From Hormiphora californensis (lineage: Eukaryota; Ctenophora; Tentaculata; Cydippida; Pleurobrachiidae), in contig CM035350.1 of the NCBI GenBank assembly GCA_020137815.1, forward strand, positions 124,001-188,000: 64,000 nt of DNA. The letters run 5' to 3'. Positions 23,238-34,012 of this stretch are shown here, one piece after another. A program made the translations under genes and the position numbers. Under the pieces are notes generated by a model. It was not told the origin of the DNA and searched no databases. It saw only the letters and a list, made by a program, of their open reading frames with translations. The first letter of the stretch is position 1; each line of letters opens with the position of its first letter.

Positions 23238-24828
23238 ACATCAGACGAAACTCATCGTTGCCTGGATTATAATTGTCTGTACCAGGGCAAATGAGCTCAA
23301 TATCCATACGGTGAATCTTTGGGCACATCTCCATTATTTCTGGCAGACATCTTTTCATAGAAAACCGGAAACCACTACAAGACAACTCCTTTAGATTTGG
23401 CGTTCGAGCTAAAAGAGTCAAAAACTTCGAGGACAAGTCGGGATCACTCCTTATAAAGACATCCCATACAGACAATCGGGTCAACTTCGGGTCAAAATCT
23501 GGAAGTCGGTGGAGATTTTCGTTAATTAGAAACGTGAAGGGAATCGTCAGTTGTTCCAGAGTCTTGCTAAAAGAAAGCAGGATTTCCATTATCGTCTGGC
23601 TGTAAACTTTTCTGCAATTGTCAGTGAAAGATATCCACTCGATAGGATTTCCGTCCAGCATTTTAGCAATTGACTTTCCTGTCATATTTGCACAGCCGTG
23701 AAAGCCAAATAACGCAAGTTTGGGCATTCTGGACAGCAAGTATCCTAAAGATTTTTCCTCCAGACTCTCACATTCCAAGATGTCAAGATACTTCAAGTTT
23801 TTGAAATATGGTAAAGGATTAGGGCCGATCAGGAAAGATCCTCTGATAAATAACCGCTCCAATGTTTCTGACACATTGCCAAATATTTTGTTCAATACCA
23901 AAGGTGATTTTCTTCGGTAAGGTAAGGGTAATAACTTTCCATCGAAATTTTTTAGAGGAGAAAGGTTTAGGTAAAGTTCACGAAGTGGATGTTTCTTTAA
24001 ACTGCTGGCAAGATAGTCCTCTGAGTTGAAATTTGCATCTCCTAATTCGAGCTTCTGAAGGAATGGCTGGTTTGAAATGATTTGGCAAAACCGATCCTCG
24101 GCACAATTTTGGTTCCAAAGGTTGTTTATATCAAGACTCTCGAGTGTTCTGGGCAAGTAAACAGCTGCAGCGTGTGCCAAAGCTATGGACATTGTACGAC
24201 ACCCCAAGCGCAGCGACTTCAAATGTGTTATCGTGTTTAGAGCCATTAAGTTCTCCATCGAAATGTCGCATTCAACGTCATCGACAACTTCTTTAAAGGT
24301 GTTAAGAGCCTCCTCTATAACCTCATCTTCACAAGTGATGGTTTTACAAAAATTATTGTAACGTATCGGTGGAGAGATGGCTTCATCAGATACGAATCGA
24401 AATCGAACCGACCGCAGAGCGTCTCTGGACAGGTTGAACCATAGCTTGCAGACCTTGCTACATTTCAGCAACTCAAGAGGGTCAAGAAAGGTAAAAATTT
24501 GAAGAATCACTTCATTTGGTAGCTGATGAAGACTCGGTTCTCCCTCAACCATCCTTTCCATCGCGAACTCTGCAAATCGAGGTTTACTCTGTTGAGACTC
24601 TGCTTGGTCGTCGACACTGGAAGCAGTCCTGGATTTCCGTGAAAGCAACAATGCTAATAACAGTTCAGACCAAGTTCTGGAAACAGCACGACAGTTCAGG
24701 AGATCAGGTAAGTCCAGATAGCGAAAAATGAACAGGAGAACTTCGCCGGGTAGATAATTGAAGGGAGACTTGTTCAATCGAGGCCTTTTACTGAGTGGCT
24801 CGGTATTTTCTTCATCATCTTTTGACAT
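23149..24828 (-). CDS. F-box/leucine-rich-repeat protein with two F-boxes, 3' end replaced by LTR
   Basis: As it stands, 559 aa. Residues 1-20 are acidic then basic. F-box 1 spans about 22-62 (FNYLPGEVLLFIFRYLDLPDLLNCRAVSR is the hallmark region) and F-box 2 about 100-140 (LPNEVILQIFTFLDPLELLKC). From about residue 185 there are irregular LRRs (repeated LKSLRLG, LESLDINN, LRELYLN, LKYLDILEC and LEQLTIP-type segments). F-box/LRR proteins are substrate adaptors of SCF (Skp1-Cullin-F-box) ubiquitin ligases: the F-box binds Skp1 and the LRRs hold the substrate. Residues 531-559 and the stop come from the inserted LTR; the native last 57 codons lie at 15961-16137. Two F-boxes in tandem are uncommon and the second could be decisive for Skp1 binding. 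It may still make a truncated protein. Confidence 0.85.
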   Translation of the reverse strand: MSKDDEENTEPLSKRPRLNKSPFNYLPGEVLLFIFRYLDLPDLLNCRAVSRTWSELLLALLLSRKSRTASSVDDQAESQQSKPRFAEFAMERMVEGEPSLHQLPNEVILQIFTFLDPLELLKCSKVCKLWFNLSRDALRSVRFRFVSDEAISPPIRYNNFCKTITCEDEVIEEALNTFKEVVDDVECDISMENLMALNTITHLKSLRLGCRTMSIALAHAAAVYLPRTLESLDINNLWNQNCAEDRFCQIISNQPFLQKLELGDANFNSEDYLASSLKKHPLRELYLNLSPLKNFDGKLLPLPYRRKSPLVLNKIFGNVSETLERLFIRGSFLIGPNPLPYFKNLKYLDILECESLEEKSLGYLLSRMPKLALFGFHGCANMTGKSIAKMLDGNPIEWISFTDNCRKVYSQTIMEILLSFSKTLEQLTIPFTFLINENLHRLPDFDPKLTRLSVWDVFIRSDPDLSSKFLTLLARTPNLKELSCSGFRFSMKRCLPEIMEMCPKIHRMDIELICPGTDNYNPGNDEFRLMLLYTSFRHYKYVHSCAPPINWVPTHSSLN

Positions 24829-25617
24829 GCTCTAAAGAGGGAAATAAAACTTGAGGTGAGGAATGAAATCAAAATGGGACTTTGTATGTAAATGTAATAC
24901 ATACTTATCACGTGACCCCTTTTTCCATTAATAATTTTCTTCGCTTAATAATTAAGGAAGTGATCCCTGTTATATCTCATGTAGAGATGTGTATGTTGAG
25001 ATGTGTGTAGAGTGTGAGAGAGAAAGGGATGGAGTGAAATCTCTTTTTTTTGTCTAAACAAATTCAAAAATGCATCTGAAAGAAGAAAAATAAATAAAAA
25101 ATGTCTCGTGTCAGGGGTTACAGTCCTGGAGGACCGCTGGAGGATACCCTGCCTGGAGGACCGCTGGAGGATACCCTGCCTGGAGGATACCCTGGGTGGT
25201 TAGTGGTCAGGCATTTCCAGGGTGTCCTGATCCAGGTTTACAGGGTTAAGGCTCGTTTCTCCCTCTGCTGGAGGATACCCTGGAGGACTGCTGGTGGATG
25301 CCCTGCCTCGGTTCTTCCTGCAAGGAAAAGAGGGGATGATTAGGGTTAGGATTTATGGGAAGTTTCGTTATATTTGATAGAACAATAACTAATGACAAGA
25401 TGTGATGAAAAGAAGATAAAAAGATGATAAAAAGATGATTTAATGATGAGTCAACAAATTCTGATAAAATGAATAATCAATGATAATTGACAAAAGTAAC
25501 CATATAATAGTCACTCGAAGTCTACTGAATTTGACTAAATAAAGCCCATCTTCTTCAGATATTCAAAACATTTACGGCCTACACTCGATTCTCTCTTTTC
25601 TCACGTGGATTATTAAT
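24211..25617 (-). repeat. Tandem duplication, unit 1 (continues at 28109-28217)
   Basis: Unit 1 is 24211-25617 plus 28109-28217 (1516 bp), split by the foldback at 25618-28103. Unit 2 is 28218-29744 (1527 bp). The 11-bp length difference is accounted for by one extra GAGGACCGCTG in unit 2 near 29135. Only a few substitutions separate the units by eye. The unit carries codons 1 to about 206 of the F-box gene plus about 780 bp of upstream DNA. Confidence 0.88.
24840..25617. promoter_or_regulatory. 5' flank of the F-box gene
   Basis: This 0.8-kb stretch upstream of the F-box start is duplicated with it at 28847-29630. It contains a short GGAGGATACCCTGCCT-type repeat at about 25116-25310 and otherwise AT-rich sequence with GATGATAAAAAGATGA repeats. 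It is presumably where the promoter lies, but no specific promoter element can be supported. Confidence 0.35.
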
Positions 25618-28103
25618 CAGGGTATGAACTGCATGTCGTGTTTGCTAGTCGCGAGCGCGCTTGCGAGACAAGCAAACACGTCAAGGTTCATTAACAAGCA
25701 TGCTGCTCAGTCATTTTAGATTTAATTCACAATGTAAGGATACCATGTAATAGGTGAGACTCTTGCCGTCACCCTCGTTCAAGTCCCGTGAAAAACGGAG
25801 CAGTACACGCAAACTGATGCCCATTTTCCTCGCGTGACCCCGATTCAGCAGTTTGAGACACCAACTCTTTAGGGGGCCATATCTCAGGAACCAGACAAGA
25901 TAGGAAAAATCGCCGTCTAACGAGGCGTACAGTTTTTAATCTAGTTTACCACTGTACCGGCCGTTTCACTCTCCGACCTAAAACAAAAATCGCAACCCCA
26001 CAAAACTTCAAAATAATGAAATTCGCATCTCGCATGTCGTGTTGCATGTCGTGTTGCATGTCGTGTCATGTTATTGACACGCTCGCATTCAACTCTCACA
26101 CAGCAGCTGCAGAACATGGCGGGAAACATCGAGGAGTAGAGAGAGGGTCGGTGCCGAATCAAATATTTCTTGATCTTGATCTACTCCATCTCTCAGCTAT
26201 CCTACCCCTCATCAACTCGATCTCTCAGCTATCCTACCCCTCATCAACTCGATCTCTCAGCTACCCTACCCCTCATCTACTCCATCTTTCAGCTACCCTA
26301 CCCCTCATCTACTCCATCTTTCAGCTACCCTACCCCTTATCTAGTCCATCTCTCAGCTACCCTACTCCTCATCTACTCCATCTCTCAGCTTCCCTATTAG
26401 GGAAGCATAGAGATGGAAACGATTAGGGGTAGGGAATCCCTATCCATAATCGTTTCCATCTATATGCTTCTCTAGCCCTCATCAACTCCATCTTTCAGCT
26501 ACCCTACCCCTAATCTAGTCCATCTCTCCGCTACCCTACTCCTCATCTACTCCATCTCTCAGCTACCCTACCTCCCATTTACTCCATCTCTCAGCTACCC
26601 TACCTCCCATTTACTCCATCTCTCAGCTTCCCTACCTCCCATTTACTCCATCTCTCAGCTTCCCTACCTCCCATTTACTCCATCTCTCAGGGGTAGGAAT
26701 GTTAGGATAAATGAGAGATGGAGTAAATGGGAGGTAGGGAAGCTGAGAGATGGAGTAAATGGGAGGTAGGGAAGGTAAGCGATGGAGTAAATGGGAGGTA
26801 GGGAAGCTGAAAGATGGAGTAAATGGGAGGTAGGGAAGCTGAGGGATGGAGTAAATGGGAGGTAGGGAAGCTGAGAGATGGAGTAAATGGGAGGTAGGGT
26901 AGCTGATAGATGGAGTGAATGGGAGGTTGGGTAGCTGAGAGATGGAGTAAATGGGAGGTAGGGAAGCTGAGAGATGGAGTAAATGGGAGGTAGGGAAGCT
27001 GAGAGATGGAGTAAATGGGAGGTAGGGTAGCTGAGAGATGGAGTAAATGGGAGGTAGGGAAGCTGAGAGATGGAGTAAATGGGAGGTAGGGAAGCTGAGA
27101 GATGGAGTAAATGGGAGGTATGGTAGCTGAGAGATGGAGTAAATGGGAGGTAGGGTAGCTGAGAGATGGAGTAGATGAGGAGTAGGGTAGCGGAGAGATG
27201 GACTAGATTAGGGATAGGGTAGCTGAAAGATGGAGTTGATGAGGGCTAGGGAAGCATAGAGATGGAAACGATTATGGATAGGGATTCCCTACCCCTAATC
27301 GTTTCCATCTCTATGCTTCCCTAATAGGGAAGCTGAGAGATGGAGTAGATGAGGAGTAGGGTAGCTGAGAGATGGACTAGATAAGGGGTAGGGTAGCTGA
27401 AAGATGGAGTAGATGAGGGGTAGGGTAGCTGAAAGATGGAGTAGATGAGGGGTAGGGTAGCTGAGAGATCGAGTTGATGAGGGGTAGGATAGCTGAGAGA
27501 TCGAGTTGATGAGGGGTAGGATAGCTGAGAGATGGAGTAGATCAAGATCAAGAAATATTTGATTCGGCACCGACCCTCTCTCTACTCCTCGATGTTTCCC
27601 GTCATGTTCTGCAGCTGCTGTGTGAGAGTTGAACGCGAGCGCGTCAATAACATGACACGACATGCAACACGACATGCAACACGACATGCGAGATGCGAAT
27701 TTCATTATTTTGAAGTTTTGTGGGGTTGCGATTTTTGTTTTAGGTCGGAGAGTGAAACGGCCGGTACAGTGGTAAACTAGATTAAAAACTGTACGCCTCG
27801 TTAGACGGCGATTTTTCCTATCTTGTCTGGTTCCTGAGATATGGACCCCTAAAGACTTGGTGTCTCAAACTGCTGAATCGGGGTCACGCGAGGAAAATGG
27901 GCATCAGTTTGCGTGTACTGCTCCGTTTTTCACGGGACTTGAACGAGGGTGACGGCAAGAGTCTCACCTATTACATGGTATCCTTACATTGTGTATCAAA
28001 TCTAAAATGACTGAGCAGCATGCTTGTTAATGAACCTTGACGTGTTTGCTTGTCTCGCAAGCGCGCTCGCGACTAGCAAACACGACATGCAGTTCACACC
28101 CTG
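25618..28103. mobile_element. 2.49-kb foldback element with TTAAT duplication
   Basis: The ends are CAGGGTATGAACTGCATGTC and its mirror ending in CCCTG. The arms are nearly identical for about 840 bp (25618-26460 and 27265-28103). The core (about 26190-27545) is a 32-bp minisatellite, GAGATGGAGTAAATGGGAGG plus TAGGGAAGCTGA, arranged in opposite orientation on the two sides of about 26697. TTAAT flanks it at 25613-25617 and 28104-28108. The duplicate locus has a single TTAAT at 29631-29635 and no insert. Mirror-image 136-aa and 76-aa frames on both strands are by-products of the arms. Confidence 0.88.
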
Positions 28104-28115
28104 TTAATTATTTAT

Positions 28116-28835
28116 TTAGTCTAAAATGGATCCTTTTTTCATGAACGCAACCGTGTGAAGGAAACTCGCACATAGTTTCATATCGTTACTCCTCTTTGTG
28201 TCTATTGTGTCAAGACACAGCGACTTCAAATGTGTTATCGTGTTTAGAGCCATTAAGTTCTCCATCGAAATGTCGCATTCAACGTCATCGACAACTTCTT
28301 TAAAGGTGTTAAGAGCCTCCTCTATAACCTCATCTTCACAAGTGATGGTTTTACAAAAATTATTGTAACGTATCGGTGGAGAGATGGCTTCATCAGATAC
28401 GAATCGAAATCGAACCGACCGCAGAGCGTCTCTGGACAGGTTGAACCATAGCTTGCAGACCTTGCTACATTTCAGCAACTCAAGAGGGTCAAGAAAGGTA
28501 AAAATTTGAAGAATCACTTCATTTGGTAGCTGATGAAGACTCGGTTCTCCCTCAACCATCCTTTCCATCGTGAACTCTGCAAATCGAGGTTTACTCTGTT
28601 GAGACTCTGCTTGGTCGTCGACACTGGAAGCAGTCCTGGATTTCCGTGAAAGCAACAATGCTAATAACAGTTCAGACCAAGTTCTGGAAACAGCACGACA
28701 GTTCAGGAGATCAGGTAAGTCCAGATAGCGAAAAATGAACAGGAGAACTTCGCCGGGTAGATAATTGAAGGGAGACTTGTTCAATCGAGGCCTTTTACTG
28801 AGTGGCTCGGTATTTTCTTCATCATCTTTTGACAT
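28116..28835 (-). pseudogene. F-box gene, truncated duplicate
   Basis: Codons 1 to about 206 repeat the main F-box gene almost exactly (one visible change in the linker, Ala to Thr at residue 89), including both F-boxes. The frame then crosses the duplication junction at 28218 and runs 31 codons through unrelated DNA before a stop. The product would be a two-F-box protein with no LRR substrate-binding part. It retains the full duplicated upstream flank, so it could be transcribed. If stable it might compete for Skp1; that is inference. Confidence 0.8.
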
Positions 28836-29744
28836 GCTCTAAAGAGGGAAATAAAACTTGAGGTGAGGAATGAAATCAAAATGGGACTTTGTATGTAAAT
28901 GTAATACATACTTATCACGTGACCCCTTTTTCCATTAATAATTTTCTTCGCTTAATAATTAAGGAAGTGATCCCTGTTATATCTCATGTAGAGATGTGTA
29001 TGTTGAGATGTGTGTAGAGTGTGAGAGAGAAAGGGATGGAGTGAAATCTCTTTTTTTTGTCTAAACAAATTCAAAAATGCATCTGAAAGAAGAAAAATAA
29101 ATAAAAAATGTCTCGTGTCAGGGGTTACAGTCCTGGAGGACCGCTGGAGGACCGCTGGAGGATACCCTGCCTGGAGGACCGCTGGAGGATACCCTGCCTG
29201 GAGGATACCCTGGGTGGTTAGTGGTCAGGCATTTCCAGGGTGTCCTGATCCAGGTTTACAGGGTTAAGGCTCGTTTCTCCCTCTGCTGGAGGATACCCTG
29301 GAGGACTGCTGGTGGATGCCCTGCCTCGGTTCTTCCTGCAAGGAAAAGAGGGGATGATTAGGGTTAGGATTTATGGGAAGTTTCGTTATATTTGATAGAA
29401 CAATAACTAATGACAAGATGTGATGAAAAGAAGATAAAAAGATGATAAAAAGATGATTTAATGATGAGTCAACAAATTCTGATAAAATGAATAATCAATG
29501 ATAATTGACAAAAGTAACCATATAATAGTCACTCGAAGTCTACTGAATTTGACTAAATAAAGCCCATCTTCTTCAGATATTCAAAACATTTACGGCCTAC
29601 ACTCGATTCTCTCTTTTCTCACGTGGATTATTAATTATTTATTTAGTCTAAAATGGATCCTTTTTTCATGAACGCAACCGTGTGAAGGAAACTCGCACAT
29701 AGTTTCATATCGTTACTCCTCTTTGTGTCTATTGTGTCAAGACA
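28218..29744 (-). repeat. Tandem duplication, unit 2 (uninterrupted)
   Basis: See unit 1. The junctions are short shared CAG trinucleotides (24211, 28218 and 29745), so the duplication used little or no homology. Confidence 0.88.
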
Positions 29745-29747
29745 CAG

Positions 29748-30332
29748 TGTCCGAGTGTTGGTCGATTTCATAATACTGAAAGTAAATTTCATTGATATAA
29801 AGAAATTTCAAGGGCTTGGTAATTGGTATGGCAAACACATCATAGTAAAAATATTGCTGATTGCACCGCTAAATATACAAACATACCGTTGCGACCTAAA
29901 TACAGCTGTATTATTTCGTGGTTTTTAATTCGATATCAATCAGATGTGGTAATTCATGTACTGGCTTTTTTATCGAATACTTGAATTCCACTGAGTTCCA
30001 ATCATCTGCAGCCCCAACTAAAAAATGATAGAAATACTAGGTAGACAATCTAAAGGGGTCAAATATTTCAGTAGAAATCTATTGACCTACCTTCGACTAG
30101 TCCTTGTCTTCTCAACGTTATACCAAGGGGTTGGCATCGAAGACACCTTACACTCTGTTTGGTAACGAAGTTACCCCTCCCTTGCCGGTGCGTGAAGCGG
30201 CCTGAGAGTGAGGTGTCTTTTTTGAGTGCATTCATCCAGGACAAGAACTGCCTTTTGGTCCAGTCGACCGATGCGCTCCCTTTCAGCTTTCAGATATAAT
30301 AATAATAATAACAATAATAATAGTAATAAGAT
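29748..30332. other. No gene recognised
   Basis: AT-rich DNA with an AAT-rich microsatellite at 30297-30330. Confidence 0.35.
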
Positions 30333-30790
30333 ATATGGTTCGACGTCCTCAGCAAAAACAATGTTGTCTTTGCTTTGCTTCCGAGGTCTTCCCATCTTAC
30401 CGATCCTCTGATGAATAACCGCTCCAATGTTTCTGACACATTGCCAAAGATTTTGTTCAATACCAAAGGTGATTTTCTTCGGTAAGGTAAGGGTAATAAC
30501 TTTCCATCGAAATTTTTTAGAGGAGAAAGGTTTAGGTAAAGTTCACGAAGTGGATGTTTCTTTAAACTGCTGGCAAGATAGTCCTCTGAGTTGAAATTTG
30601 CATCTCCTAATTCGAGCTTCTGAAGGAATGGCTGGTTTGAAATGATTTGGCAAAACCGATCCTCGGCACAATTTTGGTTCCAAAGGTTGTTTATATCAAG
30701 ACTCTCGAGTGTTCTGGGCTATGGTTCGACATCCTCAGCAAAAACAATGTTGTCTTTGCTTTGCTTCCGAGGTCTTCCCATCTTACCGAT
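30333..30790 (-). pseudogene. F-box/LRR gene fragment between 70-bp direct repeats
   Basis: 30400-30719 matches 23834-24155 of the main F-box gene (part of the LRR region) almost base for base, on the same strand. It is bracketed by two near-identical 70-bp copies of a sequence starting ATGGTTCGAC(G/A)TCCTCAGC, at 30333-30402 and 30721-30790. The fragment has no start, stop or F-box of its own. The flanking duplication is far longer than any transposon TSD, so patching by template switching or local gene conversion is more likely than transposition. Confidence 0.8.
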
Positions 30791-31188
30791 GACAAATCAT
30801 CCTCCACCATAGCTGGGAAATCACCCGGGAGTGGCAGTTCCCAGATGGACATCAGGCACGCTACCCGGAGTGACTCTTACTCCCTCCTCTTCCTAGGACC
30901 ACCTCTAACTCCTCGTCCTCCCACGGGAACAGTTCAAGGAGCCTCGCTGCTTGGCCGGCCATCTTGGAATACGATCAAAATTATCACCAAGATATCTTCG
31001 GGCAAGAGAATTAACATATATTGGCTCTAATGCATGGGAGGACCGGTATGATCTCTCAGCCTCACAGTACACTGTCTCGAGGTACTCTTCTCCGCTTGTA
31101 TCTACTCAAGAATAGTAGCTGAGCTGGCGGGTTCTCTGGTTCTCTGGTTATTGAAACTGAAAAATTTGAGAACATCAGTTTCTCTGCA

Positions 31189-31533
31189 CAGCTGGGACAC
31201 TCCTAGTTAACCATGCAGCACGTGCACAGCTGGGACACTCCTAGTGAACCATGCAGCACGTGCACAACTGGGACACTCCTAGTGAACCATGCAGCACATG
31301 TACTCCTAGTGAACCATGCAGCACGTGCACTCCTCGTGAACCATGCAGCACGTGCACAGCTGGGACACTCCTAGTGAACCATGCAGCACGTGCACTCCTA
31401 GTGAACCATGCAGCACGTGCACAGCTGGGACACTCCTAGTGAACCATGCAGCGTGCACAGCTGGGACACTCCTAGTAAACCATGCAGCACGTGCACGACA
31501 CTCCTAGTGAACCATGCAGCGTGCACGACATTT
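31189..31533 (+). repeat. Minisatellite, 38-bp unit with deletions
   Basis: Units of CAGCTGGGACACTCCTAGTG plus AACCATGCAGCACGTGCA, several lacking the CAGCTGGGACA part. The 62-aa frame across it is a repeat artefact. Confidence 0.88.
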
Positions 31534-31599
31534 TCGATCATTAACTACTTATAATAATAGCATAATTGGATCTGAATCTTTTCCTTAGGGAGGGGTGGT

Positions 31600-31840
31600 C
31601 CTCCTTATTTTCTTACAGACTGAGCTGCATGATAACAGCTCTTCCCACGTAAGATAACTCATAATTACCACCAAGATATCTTCGGGCAAGAGAATCAACA
31701 TACTGGCTCTAATGCATGACGGAATTATTTAGGTGGTTTCAGTGTTACCTGGCAATAGAGCGGCTCGACCTTGTCGAACATAAAACACACTCCCCTTCTC
31801 GGCACAACAATGTCCACAGCCTCATGAATGAGACCCTCCT
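31600..31840 (+). repeat. Dispersed repeat copy, also at 12820-13060
   Basis: Same block order as the 12.8-kb copy, with independent small indels. Confidence 0.75.
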
Positions 31841-32372
31841 GTCGTGCCCCCCCAAATTGTCTTCTACCATGGCTTGGGTCCTCTCCGGGATTGCTAGCCC
31901 CCTGCGCGAGTTACTTCTATTCTCACCCTCTTCCTAATATCGTAATACTGTTTAGCCTGGGTTTTTACGGACGTATTCACAGCATAATATTTATTTTATT
32001 GTTTAACGATAATATTTCTTTGGCTACAAAGTTTAAGGGGAAACAATTGTTCGCGATCTTGAGAACTTCGTCAGATTCCATTTTCAGACAGCGGATGCCC
32101 CCTACTGCTCCGAGCGTTAGGTATTCTGCTGGGGGTAACAATGTCCGTTTCTATCCACTTACTAAATTTGGTGCCAGAATATCTCGTTTCTGTACCGTTG
32201 AGGTGTATTATTTATTATTTTATTGAAAGGGGGAAAAGTTAGGGTTGGGTATTCGGGGAATGTTTCACGAGGGAAGACAGGGTTTCTAATAGATTGAAAC
32301 TCGTAATATACCTTACTCTCGCTAATTAAGAAACGCTTTAGGAAAAAAAAATTTATAAGAAACGGGAAATGT
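31841..32372. other. No gene recognised
   Basis: A plus-strand frame at 31828-32226 (132 aa) has no recognisable domain. Not supported as a gene. Confidence 0.3.
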
Positions 32373-32662
32373 GGAAACACATTAAATAAGACACCCCAAA
32401 ATAAGAAACTCCCCCAAGAAAGTAAGAAACCCCAAAAATAGGAAACGCAAAAATAAGAAACCCCAAAAATAAGAAACGCAAAAATAAGAAACCCCAAAAA
32501 TTAAGAAACCCCAAAATTAAGAAACCCCTAAATTAAGAAACCCCAAAAACAAGAAACCCCAAAATTAAGAAACCCCAAAAAAATAAAAATAAAAAACCCC
32601 AAAATTAAGAAACCCCAAAATTAAGAAACCCCAAAATTAAGAAACCCCAAAATTAAGAAACT
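32373..32662 (-). repeat. AAGAAACCCCAAAATT minisatellite
   Basis: Reverse-complement counterpart of the array at 12167-12395, with about 15 imperfect units. Confidence 0.88.
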
Positions 32663-33564
32663 TAATTAGGGTCCAGCCTCCTCCATAATCATTTGCCAAC
32701 TCCTTTTTTGGCGCTGGGATTTCCCATATAGAACACCTGTGATAGGTCGGTTCCTTCAACAATATCAGGGACTTTCAGGCACAAGAGCACACGTTTCCTG
32801 GAGTAAAAGAATGTTAACAGTGTTCTTCCAATCCCGCACCTGTGTTTTCGCAGGTCGAGTTCTTATCTCCCCTTGCATATGGTAGAAAATGGAAAGTAAG
32901 AAATTTATACCAAAAAGATGACTATTTGATAAAACGACAAAAAGATGAAATACTGATACAAAATGCGAGTGTCTGCACCCGCACGACTGGGTTAGTAAGG
33001 GTCTGTCCAGTTCTGTCTGGGCCAGAGCAGCTGATCCACGAAGCTGCAGCTGTATTGCCCGCTTCGTACCGCGAGCTAACATACTCTTGCCTCAACAAGC
33101 AGGGAACAACGGATTCATCCTTTGAGCTTCGGACTCAATGTACCTCTATACTCTATAGTCTATATTCCATGTACCTATATATTCCATGTACCTCTATTGC
33201 TCTATACTCTATGTAAGTATGGCAATTGAAGCATTCCGTTTGTCCTTCCAATATATTCCCTGTAGTTTCGATGGAGTACATGTCACTCGAAAAGTCGGCT
33301 ACTATTAGGAAGCTTCCTCCTCACTTCTCTTCATCCTGCTTCCCGCTATAGTTAGTTACACATAGTTAGTTATGTTGTCCGTTATTGACAACCATTCTTC
33401 ATCTGCGCCACCGTGGTTTCAAGCTTCACCTCGCCACATGTAGCTCAAATCAATCTCTTCTGCTCCGCAGACAGATTGGTGGGGAAGCACGTCTGGAGCA
33501 TGGGAGGTCATTATAACAAGTAAAAACACGGGTACATGTTCGAACATTTCGGGGTTGTGTAAAC

Positions 33565-33626
33565 GACTTATAACCTCTATAACAGTTATTGTAGTGCTAC
33601 AATAACTGTTATAGAGGTTATAAGTC
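33565..33626. repeat. 62-bp perfect palindrome (also at 35318-35379 and 37093-37154)
   Basis: Two 30-bp arms, from GACTTATAACCTCTATAACA to its mirror, are separated by TG. It is present in every A segment and, eroded, at 11109-11175. Such a hairpin could be a relic MITE or a structured RNA element; nothing else decides. Confidence 0.8.
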
Positions 33627-33740
33627 ATGTATCTATATTCTATGTAAGTTATATGGCAATTGACGCTTGCCTTCCAATGTATTATATATGTTCCCTATAT
33701 AGTTTCGATGTCATGTCACTCGACAAGTCGGCTACTATTA

Positions 33741-34012
33741 ATTGAAACTGCCATATTGGTAAGACTACTGTCAAGTTTTCCGTTCGGGCCGTACTTTGTT
33801 ACCACAAATTCTAGACCATTGTGAGTCTTTCTACCCTCCACAATCCAAGTAGAATCGTTGACTTGATGGCTGCTGGTTTGTGTTGCCACCTTGGCGAAAT
33901 CCTTTGCTAATCGGTGGAAAGTTACCTGGTTCGGTTTTATTTCGGTAACAGTTGGAGGTCCGAGGTAGCTATCTTCAATCGCAACCTCAGCTTCAATCGT
34001 AAATTTTTTCCC
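33741..34012 (-). pseudogene. MATH gene 3' fragment, array unit 1
   Basis: Encodes the stretch equivalent to residues about 108-196 of the MATH protein at 37244-37852, with several amino-acid changes. It has no start and no upstream MATH half. Confidence 0.8.

Noticed and set aside
26190-27545. A CRISPR-like array of regularly spaced repeats
   Set aside because: The 32-bp units abut without unique spacers and lie in a eukaryotic palindrome; it is a minisatellite. The same applies to 55989-58951.
26016-27705. Mirror-image 136-aa and 76-aa ORFs on opposite strands
   Set aside because: They arise from the identical arms of the foldback at 25618-28103; no domain and no start context.
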